Origin: Amaurobius ferox
Lineage: Eukaryota > Arthropoda > Arachnida > Araneae > Amaurobiidae
Reading direction: 5' to 3'
Assembly (NCBI GenBank): GCA_951213105.1
Contig: OX578145.1
Coordinates: 122,077,925 to 122,141,924 of the forward strand
Length of the DNA: 64,000 bases
The position numbers were made by a program, and so were the translations under genes. This document shows positions 10,430 to 20,244 of this stretch, piece by piece. The notes below the pieces were generated by a model. It saw nothing but the letters and a program-made list of their open reading frames with translations. It was not told the origin of the DNA and made no database searches. Each line of letters begins with the position of its first letter. Positions within the stretch are counted from its first letter, which is position 1.

Positions 10430-12879
10430 CGGGGGTCGGCAACTGGCAGACCTCGGTCCAGGTCCGGACCGCGGAAGGTCAAAAACTGGACCGCCAAACA
10501 TGTTTTAACAGTATAAAATAAATTAATCAAATTATTTAAAAAATATTTTTCTATATTATAGAAAAATCTTTTAGAATCAAACTTATAGAATCTATAAGTT
10601 TGAGCGCCACCCTTATTATTTTTATTTAATGAAATAATTTTTATTTAATCAGAGAAGGCGTAACTCGAACGAAAGCTTAACTCCACTTTATGAAACTTAT
10701 CTTTCGGGCGAGTCTACTCGGCGGCGGCGACCTTGGGCGTGGAAGAGCCTCGGTCCTTTGTTGTGCACCAGCATACACTTTGACGCGGAAGCGGTCGTCG
10801 AATCACTTCGTCAGTAGTTGTTGCGATCTCGTACGAAGCGTTTTGTTATTATCGAGGCTTATAACGTTTCTTTTTCGTCGATATGGATCCTGAAAAGCGT
10901 AAAGTTGATAGCGAAAATAGGAAGTTTTAGACTGAGTGGACTTAACAATATTGTTTTACGCTGCCTCATAGATCTGAAGCTGTTCCAGTTCGCCTCATAT
11001 GTAACAGAACTGTCGCTCTTGTTAAAAGTGGCAATTTATAGCGACACTACGAAACAACCACATTAGCAGTTCCATAAAAATTTTCCTCTGGGTAGTGAAG
11101 TTCGTCAAGAAAAACTCCAGTCATATCTGGCTTCTTACAAAAAAAGCACGGTCTTACTAGTCTGATCTATGAGCTAACGAGAAAAATCTGCAGAAGCAGC
11201 ATTGCGTGTGTGTCGGACGCTTAATAAACACCAGAAGCCATTTTCAGAATCTGAGATAGTAAAAAAATGTATGTTGGAAGTGGCCGCGGCACTTTTTGAA
11301 GAGAAAAAGGATGTTGCCGCAATTCAAGGTATTCCATTGTCGGTAAGAAGCAATACAAGAAGAACCGAAATTTTAGCTGCTGACAATAAAAGTAGTTTGC
11401 TCGAACTTCTGCAGAAGGCGCCTTGCTACGCCATAAGACTTGTTGAATCATGCGACATTGTTGATGAGGAACAAATGTCCATTTTCGTGCGATTTTTGGA
11501 TAAAATAAATCATTTAGGGAAGAATTGCTAGCAATATTGCCGTTTAAAGGCAAGACTCGCGGAGAAGATTTATTCAAGACTTTTGATGACTTCATGACAA
11601 ATCAAACATTAGTTATGATAAAATGGTGTCTCTTTCAACTGACGGGGCCCCAGCGATGATCGGCAAGGAAAAGGGACTAGTAATGAGAATCAAGAATAAG
11701 AATGTTGGGCTACTATCTTATCAGTGCATAATTCACCAGGCAGCCCTTTGTGGAAAATTTAGTGTCACTCTGAAAGAAGTAATGGACAGGTTGATTAATT
11801 TTAAGAGGTCTCATTCTGCTCTTCAGCACAGACAGTTCAAAGAGATTCTATCTGAGTGTGATTCGGCGCATTCTGACTTACTGCAATACAATGTTCGTTG
11901 GCTAAGTAAAGGTCAAGTGATTGAAAGTTTTTTGGGAAATAAAAGAAGAAGTAACCTCCTTCTTAGAAAACTTGGATACACAAAAAGCAAGAAACCATTT
12001 GGAGTTCCTAGAATACGAACGCAATATGCTAACTGTGGCTTTCCTGAAAGACATCCTTAAACATTTAAATGCGCTCAATACCGAGCTACAAGGAAATGCG
12101 AAATTAATATGCGATCTGATGCAAAGTGTGTCTTCTTTCCGTCGCAAGCTGGATATCTTTGAAAAAGACATTGCAAGTCAAGAATTTATTCACTTTCCAA
12201 CAATTTTTGAATATAAAAATAATTCTGAATTAGACATTGCAGTATTTTCAAATTTTATATCAGAACTTAAGAAGGAATTTGCAACAAGATTCCAAGACTT
12301 TTCAGAGATAGAGAAGTTGTCGCGATTCTTAAAATCGACTTTTGAAGTTTCTCCAGCGGCAGAATGGACAGATGTGGCTGCGAAGTTGTTCCGCCTTTCA
12401 AAGCCTTTACTCCAAATGGACTTGCAGGAAGACATTTCCTTGCAAACGTATAAAACTGCACCCGCCGAAGAATTTTGGAGTAAACATGTCCCAGAAAAAT
12501 ATGGAAATTGCAAAAAATTAGCCATTTACCAGGCTATTCTGTTTGGCTCCACATATGTCTATGAAACTTCATTTTCAAAAATGAATTTTTTGAAGAACGA
12601 ATATCGCTCAAGATTAACCTTGAAGACCACCTTGAAGACATTCTTCGCATAAGCTGCTCCACGCGTGAACCTAACTTTTAAAAACTGGCTCAAGACCGCA
12701 AATGTTGTTTCTCCCATTGATTTTTGAATACAAATATGCTTATCTACTGTATTTCATATTATTTTGTGAGTGAAAATTAAAATAAAAAACTAGTAAGGAA
12801 TATGAGTTTTTTTTTCTGGACCTCGATAAAAATTTTCAAAAGTATCCGGACCCCACCTAAAATTACTTGATGACCCCTG
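10430..12879 (+). mobile_element. hAT DNA transposon, degenerate, nested in ORF2
   Basis: A 2450-bp element with hAT-type ends: CGGGGGTCGGCAACTGG on the left and CAGGGGTCATCAAG reading inward from the right. An 8-bp target duplication surrounds it. It carries one plus-strand transposase with several breaks (10883-12650). It interrupts the LOA/R1-like reverse transcriptase between the N-terminal fingers and the palm, so it inserted after that element. The transposase resembles the hAT lineage also domesticated as GTF2IRD2/ZBED-like proteins. Confidence 0.88.
10883..12652 (+). pseudogene. hAT transposase (GTF2IRD2/FAM200-like), broken
   Basis: The protein would cut and paste the surrounding element. 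It begins with M-D-P-E-K-R-K-V-D-S-E-N-R-K-F at 10883, followed by a degenerate zinc-finger region (S-E-A-V-P-V-R-L-I-C-N, then L-x-R-H-Y-E-T) with stop codons. From 11202 it is open: K-H-Q-K-P-F-S-E-S-E-I-V-K-K-C-M, then A-I-Q-G-I-P-L-S-x-R-T. A one-base-type shift near 11520 leads to the catalytic-core stretch S-L-S-T-D-G-A-P-A-M-I-G-K and H-Q-A-A-L-C-G-K. After L-L-Q-Y-N-V-R-W-L-S-K-G another shift near 11925 moves to the last open piece (11921-12652), which ends with the hAT dimerisation region. At least three frameshifts and four stops, so it is inactive. Order of motifs and length fit hAT transposases of about 600 residues. Confidence 0.85.
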
Positions 12880-12887
12880 CCTTAGAT

Positions 12888-13454
12888 CATGCACCAAATG
12901 CATAGAGGCATACTAAAGTAATCTTCATTCCAAAGATTGGAAAGGATAATTATTACGAGGCCAAATCCTTTAGGCCTATTAGCCTTACGTCTTTTCTTTT
13001 ATAGACCATTGAGAAGCTTATTGATAGGTACTTAAGAGAAGTGATCCTGGCTTCTAAGCCCTTGTCAAGTTCTCAACATGCCTATCAACCGGGCAAATTT
13101 ACGGACACAGCCCTTTACAGTCTCTCCTTTATTTTGGAGAGAAACTGGAATGCCAGGGAAGTTGCTCTTGCCACCTTTCTCGACATTGATGGTGCCTTTG
13201 ATAAGGTGCCCATCGACACCATCCTTGATGCTCTTGATAGAAAAGGTGTTGATATCACGATCTCTTATTGGATCAAGAACCTGTTATCTAATAGGTATAC
13301 ATGTGCATCTTTACTTGGTGATAGTATGACTGTGCATGCACTTGTGGGCTGTCCACCAGGAGGTGTGCTTTCACCAATTCTTTGGTGTATAGTTGTGGAC
13401 TCTCTTTTGGAGAGTATCAATGTTTCTGGCGTTTCCTGCGTTGGTTATGCAGAT
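12888..13454 (+). pseudogene. Retrotransposon ORF2 part 3: reverse transcriptase palm
   Basis: After the hAT element the RT resumes with several damaged codons (12888-13040), then is open from 13041. Motifs: S-S-Q-H-A-Y-Q-P-G (RT motif 2a/3), A-T-F-L-D-I-D-G-A-F-D-K-V (motif A, first catalytic Asp), G-C-P-P-G-G-V-L-S-P-I-L-W (motif B), and G-V-S-C-V-G-Y-A-D at 13428-13454, the first half of the YADD catalytic motif C. The I-like retrotransposon is inserted between the two Asp codons of YADD; the remaining D-V-V-I-I is at 18544. Open-frame prediction past 13454 runs into the inserted element and is not real. Confidence 0.88.
13445..13454. repeat. Target-site duplication, left copy (TTATGCAGAT)
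   Basis: TTATGCAGAT is found here and identically at 18534-18543, directly flanking the reversed I-like element. The duplicated bases encode part of the host element's Y-A-D motif. Confidence 0.9.
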
Positions 13455-13562
13455 TTGATTGATTGTACACTCTCTCTAGAGTGCAAAAATGGGACTTGGC
13501 ACTCCGCCTTCTGTCCCAAGGGGAATGGAGATCTAAAAATTGACGACAAAAAGAAAGAAGGA

Positions 13563-16090
13563 TTAAAACCTATTAATCTTGGAAAAGAAAAACGAAAGTT
13601 CCAAACACAACTCTTTTGAAAAATGTTTCATGAGATCAATATATGAACAACAAATATTATGCTGGGATAAAAACGATAAAAGATTCTTGCGTGCCTCACG
13701 ATACGTCGGACAAACGAAGAGAAAATGATCAATAGACTCTACACTCTTGCAAATCAGGCAGTTCGGGGTATCCACAATTTTCATTTTATGAAGGATGGGG
13801 TTCAAAAACAGAGTTTTAGCTCGAACATTCTGAATAATAACTTCATTCTTTCTATTGAGAAAACCTTTACAAAACCACATTTTCCTAGGGTCAATATGAG
13901 GGAAGTTTTTCTGATTTTTGTATTTGTACCATTCTTTGCTTCCAAATTCTTTTGCCTTGTTATCCATGCTTTTTTTTATATCTTCACCCGCTATGCCATG
14001 GATAGTGTTGTGGAGCTGCGCCTGTTTTGCTACAGTATCTGCCTGTTCATTGATATGTATACCTTTATGTCTGGGTGTCCAGACGAGAATGATGTTTTTC
14101 CCGATAGCTTTTTCAACAAGAACTTTGTGAATTTGTAATATAATGCAAGGGGAATCTTTTTTTATGTTTTTAAGGCTTTTAAGAGTGCTGAGGCTATCAG
14201 TACAAATTATGTAATTTTCTTCATTGCCAATCCACTCTTCCGCCGCTTTTAAGATAGCAAGTGCTTCAATTGTAAATATAGAGTTGTGGTTTGAGGTTGT
14301 ATAGCTTCTATTGATTTGAAGACTAGGAACAACAATTCCAATAGAGCTTCCTCGTTCAGTTTTCGATCCATCTGTTCCTATGAAGGTGTATGACTGATGG
14401 TTTTCAACAAAATTTTTGAAAAATGCTTGAATTATTTGATCCGGGATGTTCTTGCTTTGAAATGTCAGTTCATCTGTTAAAATCTTGTAGTTGTTATTTT
14501 CGGTTGGAGGGGTCCAAATCAGGAGATTTGTTTTATACATCCCCAACTCATCAAAAATATTTTTCATTTTCCTAGTGATAGGTGCTTTCTCAAATTTCCA
14601 ATTTCCATAAATTATTGAAGGGGGATTCCAGATGATATCATGTAGAGGGGACCAGCTTCCCAAGTAAACATTTTTTATAAAGAATTTTTTGGTAAGAGTT
14701 GCGTGTCTCTCTTGAAGCGGAATAGAATTAGTTTCTGCAAAAAGTATATTAATCGGAGTACATTTGGGAAGTCCCGTAGCTATTCTTAACATGTTATTAT
14801 AAATAGGATTTATTTTTTTGTACTGAGATTTGCTTGCTGCACTAAAGATCTGGCATCCATATTCGAGCTGGCTTCTGATGGTTGCATTTCCAATTTTTAG
14901 AAGATGAATGGTGTTTGCGCCCCACTTTTTTGAGGAGATATATTTAAAACCGTTTAAAGCTTTTGCACTCTTTTGTTTCAGATGATTAAAATGGTCCTTC
15001 CAAGTGAGGTTTTTGTCAAAGATGATTCCTAACATTTTTATTTTGCTAACTTCTGGTATTAATGTGTTGTTTATTTTAATTTCACAAGGTATCTTCTTTT
15101 TTTTATTTGTAAAGTTAATGATTTGGCATTTCTCCGGATTTATTGAAAGTTTCCATTTCTTGCACCAGTTATTGCAAATGTTGACTGCATATTGAAGGTT
15201 TCTTTTTGCTTCTATTCTATCTTTGTGTTCACTGTAAATTATGATATCGTCGGCGTAAATTAGGCACGTTACTTCCTCTGGTATATGCTGGAATAGGTCG
15301 TTCATATATAGCATGAACAGGAAAGGACTAATAATACAGCCTTGTGGGAGTCCTTGGTTACAAGGTACCGGGTTTGAAAGTGTATTCCTCCATTTTATTT
15401 GGTTAGTTCTTTGGTTGAGAAAGTTATGGATCCACAGGCCAGTTTGTCCTAGGATTCCCTTGCCTGCCGCCTTTTTCAGTAGTCCATCTATCCAAATAGA
15501 GTCGTATGCTGCCTTCAGGTCAATGGATACACAGAATATATGGTTTTTATTTTTCCTTGCTATGAGAATATCATGTTGTGTTCTTGCTAGAAGTGTAATG
15601 CAACTTTTATGAGGTAAAAATCCGTAGTTATTTTTGTGGAAAAGCTTTTTTTTATAATAAGTATCATTGATTAGTCTTTGCAGAATCATTCTTTCTATTA
15701 TTTTGGCAGTGGTAGGCGTAAGGGCAATCGGTCTGTATGCTTTGGTGTCCTTGGGGTCTTTGTGCGGCTTCAGAATAGGAATTATGATCGAATGGGTCCA
15801 GTCCGCTGGAATTCTGCCCGTGCTAAAACTGATGTTAGCAATATTCCAAAGTGAAATTAAAATTGCTTCCGGAAGGTTTTTTATTATTTTGATTGTTATT
15901 CCATCATGCCCAGGTGTCGAGTCTCTGATACATTTTATTGCTGATTTGAATTCTTCCCATGAAAATTTATTATTGAGGGGAGATTGCACAGTGTCTACAA
16001 AACTTATGGGTAAATTCGGGTGATTTTGATTTTTATTATATTGTTGACTGAAAAAATTTGCTTGATCTTTTGCAGAGGTTATCGTTATAT
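13563..16090 (-). pseudogene. I-like ORF2, reverse transcriptase and RNase H part
   Basis: Long open frame on the minus strand. The usual start label is a GTG at 15989, but the frame continues upstream to about 16090 (N-I-T-I-T-S-A-K-D-Q-A-N-F-F), so this is a segment of ORF2 rather than a separate gene. Counting from 15989, RT motif A S-I-D-L-K-A-A-Y-D-S lies near residues 155-164, motif B G-L-P-Q-G-C-I-I-S-P near 213-222, the catalytic Y-A-D-D at 245-248, and G-I-I-F-D-K-N-L-T-W near 321-330. RNase H follows with G-T-D-G-S (about 538-542), E in I-E-A-L-A-I-L, D in C-T-D-S-L-S-T-L, and W-T-P-R-H-K-G-I-H-I-N-E-Q-A-D. A C-terminal Cys/His motif (C-L-I-C, then D-H-F-L-F-V-C) closes it. All catalytic residues are present. 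ORF2 as a whole is interrupted upstream of this part. Confidence 0.9.
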
Positions 16091-16092
16091 TG

Positions 16093-17019
16093 TTAGTGTT
16101 TTCTCATTTTGGCGCGAAGGAAGTTGCATTTTATGTTCCACCAAGGGACTCTCGGAACCGGAATTTCCTGAACCGATTTGCTGGAGCTTATTGCATTTTT
16201 TACGATCTTGCAGAAATTTTCTGGTTCTTTAAGTTCTTCCTCACATTTCGTGGTTTCTTCATGAAAGATTTGCCAATTAAAGTTAACTCTGCAGTATGTT
16301 TCTGTTCCAAGGGCTTGATTAAAAATTATTTTGATCGGGAAGTGGTCACTGCCTAAATTGTCTGGGAGTACATTCCATACGATGTCCAAAGCAAGATCGG
16401 GAGAGCAAAGAGTCAGGTCGAGGGCCGACAAGGAGCCATTCCCATCAATCCGAGTTCCCGTTCTGTGGTTTAAGAGAAATAATTGATGATTTTGCATCCA
16501 GTTAAAAAGTTTTTCTCCACTGTTATTAGTCGAAAATCCCCAGTTCCTGTGCGACGCATTGAAATCGCCTGCAATTAAGTAGTTTGTGTTGTTCTTTATC
16601 ATGATCTCATTTAGCATGTTGTTATTCCTAATACCTCTTCTACAGTAAACGTTAAAAATGTTAAATTTATGGTTCTGCTTGTGAATTTCCATTTCTTGAA
16701 GTTCGATGTCAGGTAGCATCTTCTGATTGATAATCTTCGCACTCATGTTCTTTTTTATTGCTATAAGAAGACCACCTCCTCTACTGTGATCCGGCCGATC
16801 AAATCTAAAAATTTCTTTATCTTTAAGAGAAAACGGGTGGTGAGATTTTAGGAAAGTTTCTTGAATGATAAGGATGTCAGCCTGGCGGAAAGTCATGGAA
16901 AAATTTAGGTCCGGCCGGCGCTTTTTAGCGCCACATATATTCCATTGAATTATGGATAGAGCAGAGAACACAACCAGGAGAGGAAAAAAAAAACACCAGG
17001 CAAAAACAGAAAACACCAT
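16093..17019 (-). pseudogene. I-like ORF2, endonuclease part
   Basis: Starts at an ATG (17019-17017) that overlaps the stop of ORF1 in a TAATG pentanucleotide. After an unusual hydrophobic N-terminus (M-V-F-S-V-F-A-W-C-F-F-F, P-L-L-V-V-F-S-A) it shows the endonuclease motifs: S-I-I-Q-W-N-I-C-G, L-I-I-Q-E-T-F-L, R-G-G-G-L-L-I-A, F-N-V-Y-C-R, I-A-G-D-F-N-A-S-H-R-N-W-G, A-L-D-L-T-L-C-S-P and L-G-S-D-H-F-P-I. It ends W-W-N-I-K-C-N-F-L-R-A-K-M-R-K-H then a stop. The linker of about 100 residues that usually separates this point from the RT is missing. Reading resumes in another frame at about 16090, so a deletion, not just a one-base slip, is likely. Confidence 0.88.
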
Positions 17020-18380
17020 TACATTTCCATTTTTTCACCTTGACTTTTATATCTGTTCTCTTGGTCATTTTCTTCGTGTTTCTTTTTGTTATTATTATAT
17101 TTAATGGGAGATTCATTATTAGTTCTTTTATTATTTTGTTGACTTTTTCCTTTTTGTTTTTCATTACTTATTTTAGTTTCGGTCCCTATTGTTTGTTCAT
17201 TTCTAATATTTTGCTGCTCAATGCTTTCTTCTTTTCCTTGGCTCTTACTTATTGTTTCATTTTCCTTGGTTTCTGGCTGTATATTTTGTCTTTCCATAAG
17301 TTGTTGTATTATACTTGTTTGAGTTTTTATTATTTGTTGCATCTCTTCTATCATAGGTTTCATCGTCATTACCACTACATTTGCTATAGTTTGTATTGTT
17401 TCCATCGGGATTTCTAGGTGGGCCATCTCATTTGGTGTCATGTTTTCTATTTGTCTCGATTTGGTTTTAACCTTCTCTGCATATGATGCGTTCATTTTGT
17501 TTCTTGCCTCTCTGTATGTTATTTTGCCTTCTCTTTTTAATTTTAGTATGCTTATTTCCTTTTGTTTAGTTTCACAGTTTTCGAAGTCTGCTGAATGATT
17601 CTGTTTGCAGTTGCGACATTTTAGTTCAGTAGTGTCAGGGCATTCTCTCTCTTCGTGGTTTCCTGCACATCTCTTACATATTATTTGTGACCTGCAGCTG
17701 TTACTTCCGTGTCCGAACATCCAACATTTTCTGCATTGTCTGGGTTTTTCGATAAATTCTTTTATGTAGTGTATTTGTAATCCTATGTGAACTTTCTCCG
17801 GGATATTCTGTCTTGTGTTTGGGGTCCGAAACTTTATGGTTTTTAGAGGTAGTATTTCATTTTCAATTTTTTTTTTGAATCTACAAATTTCGAATACTTC
17901 TATATTTTGATCTTTTAGTTCTTGTGTTATCTCCTCCAGGGTAATATCAGTTTCAATGTTGCTGATCACAAAATCCGATAGAATGTTATCGTAACTTAAC
18001 TTTACAGTTATTGGGATATCTTGTATGCTTTTTATTTCCATGATCTCCAGAGCCGTTTTCTTTGTGTAAGCTGTCAGGACAATGTTTCCTGCTCTAGTTT
18101 TGTAGGGAGGAGAAGCCTCCGAGGGGACCGACAGGTTACTGATGATATTATTTCTAAGAACAAACGGGTTACCCGCCCGCAAAGGGGACGAGGGAAACAA
18201 GAAAAAGGTAAAGGAACGACATTCCAATTCAGTAGCACATTCTATCAGACCATACAAATCCAACGCAAAAAGAGCATCGTTCCACCCCGAAGGGGGGACG
18301 GTTCCCGTCATTTGCAAACCAACCACGCACCTAAGAAGTAACAACACCAAAAACAACCGGGGAGAAAGCGAAAAAACCAC
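17019..18380 (-). CDS. I-like ORF1 (gag-like) with three CCHC-type zinc knuckles
   Basis: A 453-codon open frame on the minus strand, about 150 bp from the 5' end of the element. Residues 216-229 (C-R-K-C-W-M-F-G-H-G-S-N-S-C), 235-247 (C-K-R-C-A-G-N-H-E-E-R-E-C) and 255-269 (C-R-N-C-K-Q-N-H-S-A-D-F-E-N-C) are three zinc knuckles that would bind element RNA in the ribonucleoprotein particle. A coiled-coil-prone, Gln/Asn/Lys-rich tail fills residues 330-453. Residues 8-21 are strongly hydrophobic, which is unusual for such a protein, so the true start may be a later ATG such as Met24. It ends M-E-M then TAA, the TAA overlapping the ORF2 ATG. No internal stop or frameshift, hence annotated as intact. 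Confidence 0.85.
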   Translation of the reverse strand: MVFSLSPRLFLVLLLLRCVVGLQMTGTVPPSGWNDALFALDLYGLIECATELECRSFTFFLFPSSPLRAGNPFVLRNNIISNLSVPSEASPPYKTRAGNIVLTAYTKKTALEIMEIKSIQDIPITVKLSYDNILSDFVISNIETDITLEEITQELKDQNIEVFEICRFKKKIENEILPLKTIKFRTPNTRQNIPEKVHIGLQIHYIKEFIEKPRQCRKCWMFGHGSNSCRSQIICKRCAGNHEERECPDTTELKCRNCKQNHSADFENCETKQKEISILKLKREGKITYREARNKMNASYAEKVKTKSRQIENMTPNEMAHLEIPMETIQTIANVVVMTMKPMIEEMQQIIKTQTSIIQQLMERQNIQPETKENETISKSQGKEESIEQQNIRNEQTIGTETKISNEKQKGKSQQNNKRTNNESPIKYNNNKKKHEENDQENRYKSQGEKMEM

Positions 18381-18533
18381 TTACCGCCGAAAAACCAGAA
18401 AGTAGAGGAATAGGAAAAACACTACCTGAACTCTACCTCAGCAGCACAAAAACAACAGAAATATACCCAAGAAGAAAAGCAGCCAGAATTCCCCACTGAG
18501 ACAGCGCGCAAGCACCACCATCAACGTGGACCA

Positions 18534-18543
18534 TTATGCAGAT
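18534..18543. repeat. Target-site duplication, right copy (TTATGCAGAT)
   Basis: Identical to 13445-13454. After it the host reverse transcriptase resumes at once with D-V-V-I-I. Confidence 0.9.
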
Positions 18544-20150
18544 GATGTTGTCATCATTGCCAGGGGCAAATTTGGCAACACTGTCTCTGACATGATGTCT
18601 ACTGCTCTTAGGAGGGTTGAGACATGGTGCAAAAATGCAGGTCTTACTGTTAATCCGCATAAGACTGCTTTGGTTGCGTTTACTAGGAAACGCAAACTTA
18701 ATCTTGGGGACATTCGCTTCTTTGCTCCAAGGAGGTTAAATTCTTGGGAATTTACTTTGACAAGGGACTCAACTGGAAGAGACACTTGGATTATTGCACG
18801 ACTAAAGCCAGAAGAATCTTCTGGTCCTGTAGGAATGCCATTGGGAAAACCTGGGGCTTAAATCCTAAGGCTATCCATTGGATTTACTCGATGGTAATCT
18901 GTCCTATCATTTCCTATGGATCCATTGTTAGGTGGTCCAGAATTGGATGTGAAACAGCTAAACTAGAACTAGTTAAGCTTCAAAGGATGGTGTGCATTGC
19001 AATCTCTGGATGCATGAAAACTACTCCTACTGCAACTCTTGGACTTTTACTAGATTTGCATCCGCTCTACATGCGTATTGAAGCAGAAGCATTTATCTGC
19101 ATGTACAGACTTAAATATCTGAAATACTGGAAAGATTACTCAAGGTATCTATCTTGGGGTGAACTTAACAGTAATGTTGCTAGTCATCTTTATTTCTGTA
19201 TGCCACCTGATGGCATTCATGTCAAATACACGTTTGACAAGCCTTATGAAATTCAGGTCCCCTCGCGGGACGACTGGAAGAAGACTCCCACCTACAATAA
19301 ACGGAACTGTTTTGTATGGTACACGGATGGCTCGAAGATTGGCACAAGCACTGGTGCTGGTGTTTGCTGCCCTGATGATGGTACTGAGCTGTCTTATCCG
19401 CTTGGCAATTTTACTACTGTCTTTCAGGCCGAAGTCTTTGCCATCCTTATGTGTTGTAGAATCTGCTATGACAAGAAGTATAAGAATAGCCAGATTTTCA
19501 TCTGTTCTGACAGTCAGGCTGCTCTTATGACTCTTGGGAAGTTCACTATGTCGTCTTCCCTTGTTTGGGAATACTATAATGCACTCTGTGAAATTGCTAG
19601 CAATAACAATGTCATTCTTTACTGGGTTCCTTGTCATTCGGGCATTCCTGGCAATGAGTTGGCAGATGAACTTGCTAGGAAAGGCTCAAGTACTCCTTTT
19701 GTGGGCCCTGAGCCGGCCTTGGGAATCCCCAATGACCTTGTTAGAAGAACTGTCTATGACATCTTCAGGAAGCTTCAATGTAAGAACTGGCGTAATACTA
19801 AGGGACAAAGGCAAGCAAAAATTCTCAACTGCAATTGCCCTAGTACACATCAAAAAGAGCTTTTCAAGCTCAGCAGAACTGGCATCAGGAGGCCTGTTGG
19901 GCTCCTTACTGGGCACTGCACCCTCAAGAGACATCTTAACATTATGGGTATCACTAATGATTCACTTTGCAAAGGCTGCAATTACAGCGAATTAAACTGC
20001 TGCTCACATTCTCTGTTAATGTGAGGCTTACTCTGCTCACAGATTCGAACACATTGGTCGTCATGTGATTGAACCCTGGGAGCTGAACGACATACCTGTT
20101 AAGTGCCTGCTTATTTTTGCATCGGCTACTGGTCTCTTTTCTTAGAAATC
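18544..20150 (+). pseudogene. Retrotransposon ORF2 part 4: end of RT, RNase H, C-terminal Cys/His motif
   Basis: Begins with the second Asp of YADD (D-V-V-I-I-A-R-G-K-F-G-N), then thumb sequence V-E-T-W-C-K-N-A-G-L-T-V-N-P-H-K-T. One base is lost near 18720-18735, after which K-F-L-G-I-Y-F-D-K-G-L-N-W opens a long frame (18744-20024). RNase H motifs: W-Y-T-D-G-S-K-I-G, F-Q-A-E-V-F-A-I-L, I-C-S-D-S-Q-A-A-L and P-C-H-S-G-I-P-G-N-E-L-A-D. A C-terminal H-L-N-I-M-G then C-K-G-C leads to a frameshift just before the expected H-x4-C (about 20010), and coding-like sequence (C-E-A-Y-S-A-H-R-F-E-H-I-G) runs to about 20145. The remainder to 20232 is 3' untranslated region and tail. Confidence 0.87.
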
Positions 20151-20232
20151 TTTCTCTTTTGGGGTAGTACAATAGACCTCTGGTCGATGTGCTGGGCTCT
20201 TCTGGAGCCACCCACCTTCATTTCATTCATTC

Positions 20233-20244
20233 AAGTATCCAATC
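20233..20244. repeat. Target-site duplication, right copy (AAGTATCCAATC)
   Basis: Second copy of the 12-mer at 6330-6341; closes the LOA/R1-like element. Confidence 0.9.

Larger units (their letters stand above)
13455..18533 (-). mobile_element. I-like non-LTR retrotransposon, full length, reversed and nested
   Basis: A 5079-bp minus-strand element flanked by a perfect 10-bp duplication. Its 5' end is at 18533 (TGGTCCACGTTGATGG). Its 3' end is at 13455, with a short (CAAT/ATCA)-type tail rather than a long poly(A). It carries a zinc-knuckle ORF1 (17019-18380) and ORF2 with endonuclease, RT and RNase H (13563-17019), an arrangement typical of the I group. The ORFs are far better preserved than those of the surrounding element, so it is the younger insertion. 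ORF2 has one break between endonuclease and RT. Confidence 0.9.
6342..20232 (+). mobile_element. Full-length LOA/R1-like non-LTR retrotransposon carrying three nested insertions
   Basis: The element runs from CCCACTGAATGATG to a (TTCA)n-type 3' tail ending CATTCATTC, with a 12-bp target duplication on each side. Removing the piggyBac-like MITE, the hAT element and the reversed I-like retrotransposon leaves about 5.6 kb, a normal full length. Content in order: a 5' region of about 690 bp with a high-GC block, a gag-like ORF1 (7031-8272), then ORF2 with an apurinic-type endonuclease, reverse transcriptase, RNase H and a C-terminal Cys/His motif, split into four pieces. The endonuclease opening N-V-V-Q-I-N-L-H-H-S-R-S-A-S-A and D-I-A-L-I-Q-E-P-W are typical of the R1/LOA group, and the RNase H domain favours LOA. 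Several frameshifts and stops show it is dead. The 167-codon frame at 6567-7070 falls in the 5' region and has no known motif. Confidence 0.9.

Noticed and set aside
16925..17417. Plus-strand frames of 79-137 codons over the I-like element (for example 17040-17417, 13725-14138)
   Set aside because: Antisense shadows of ORF1 and ORF2 with hydrophobic composition produced by A-rich coding sequence on the other strand.
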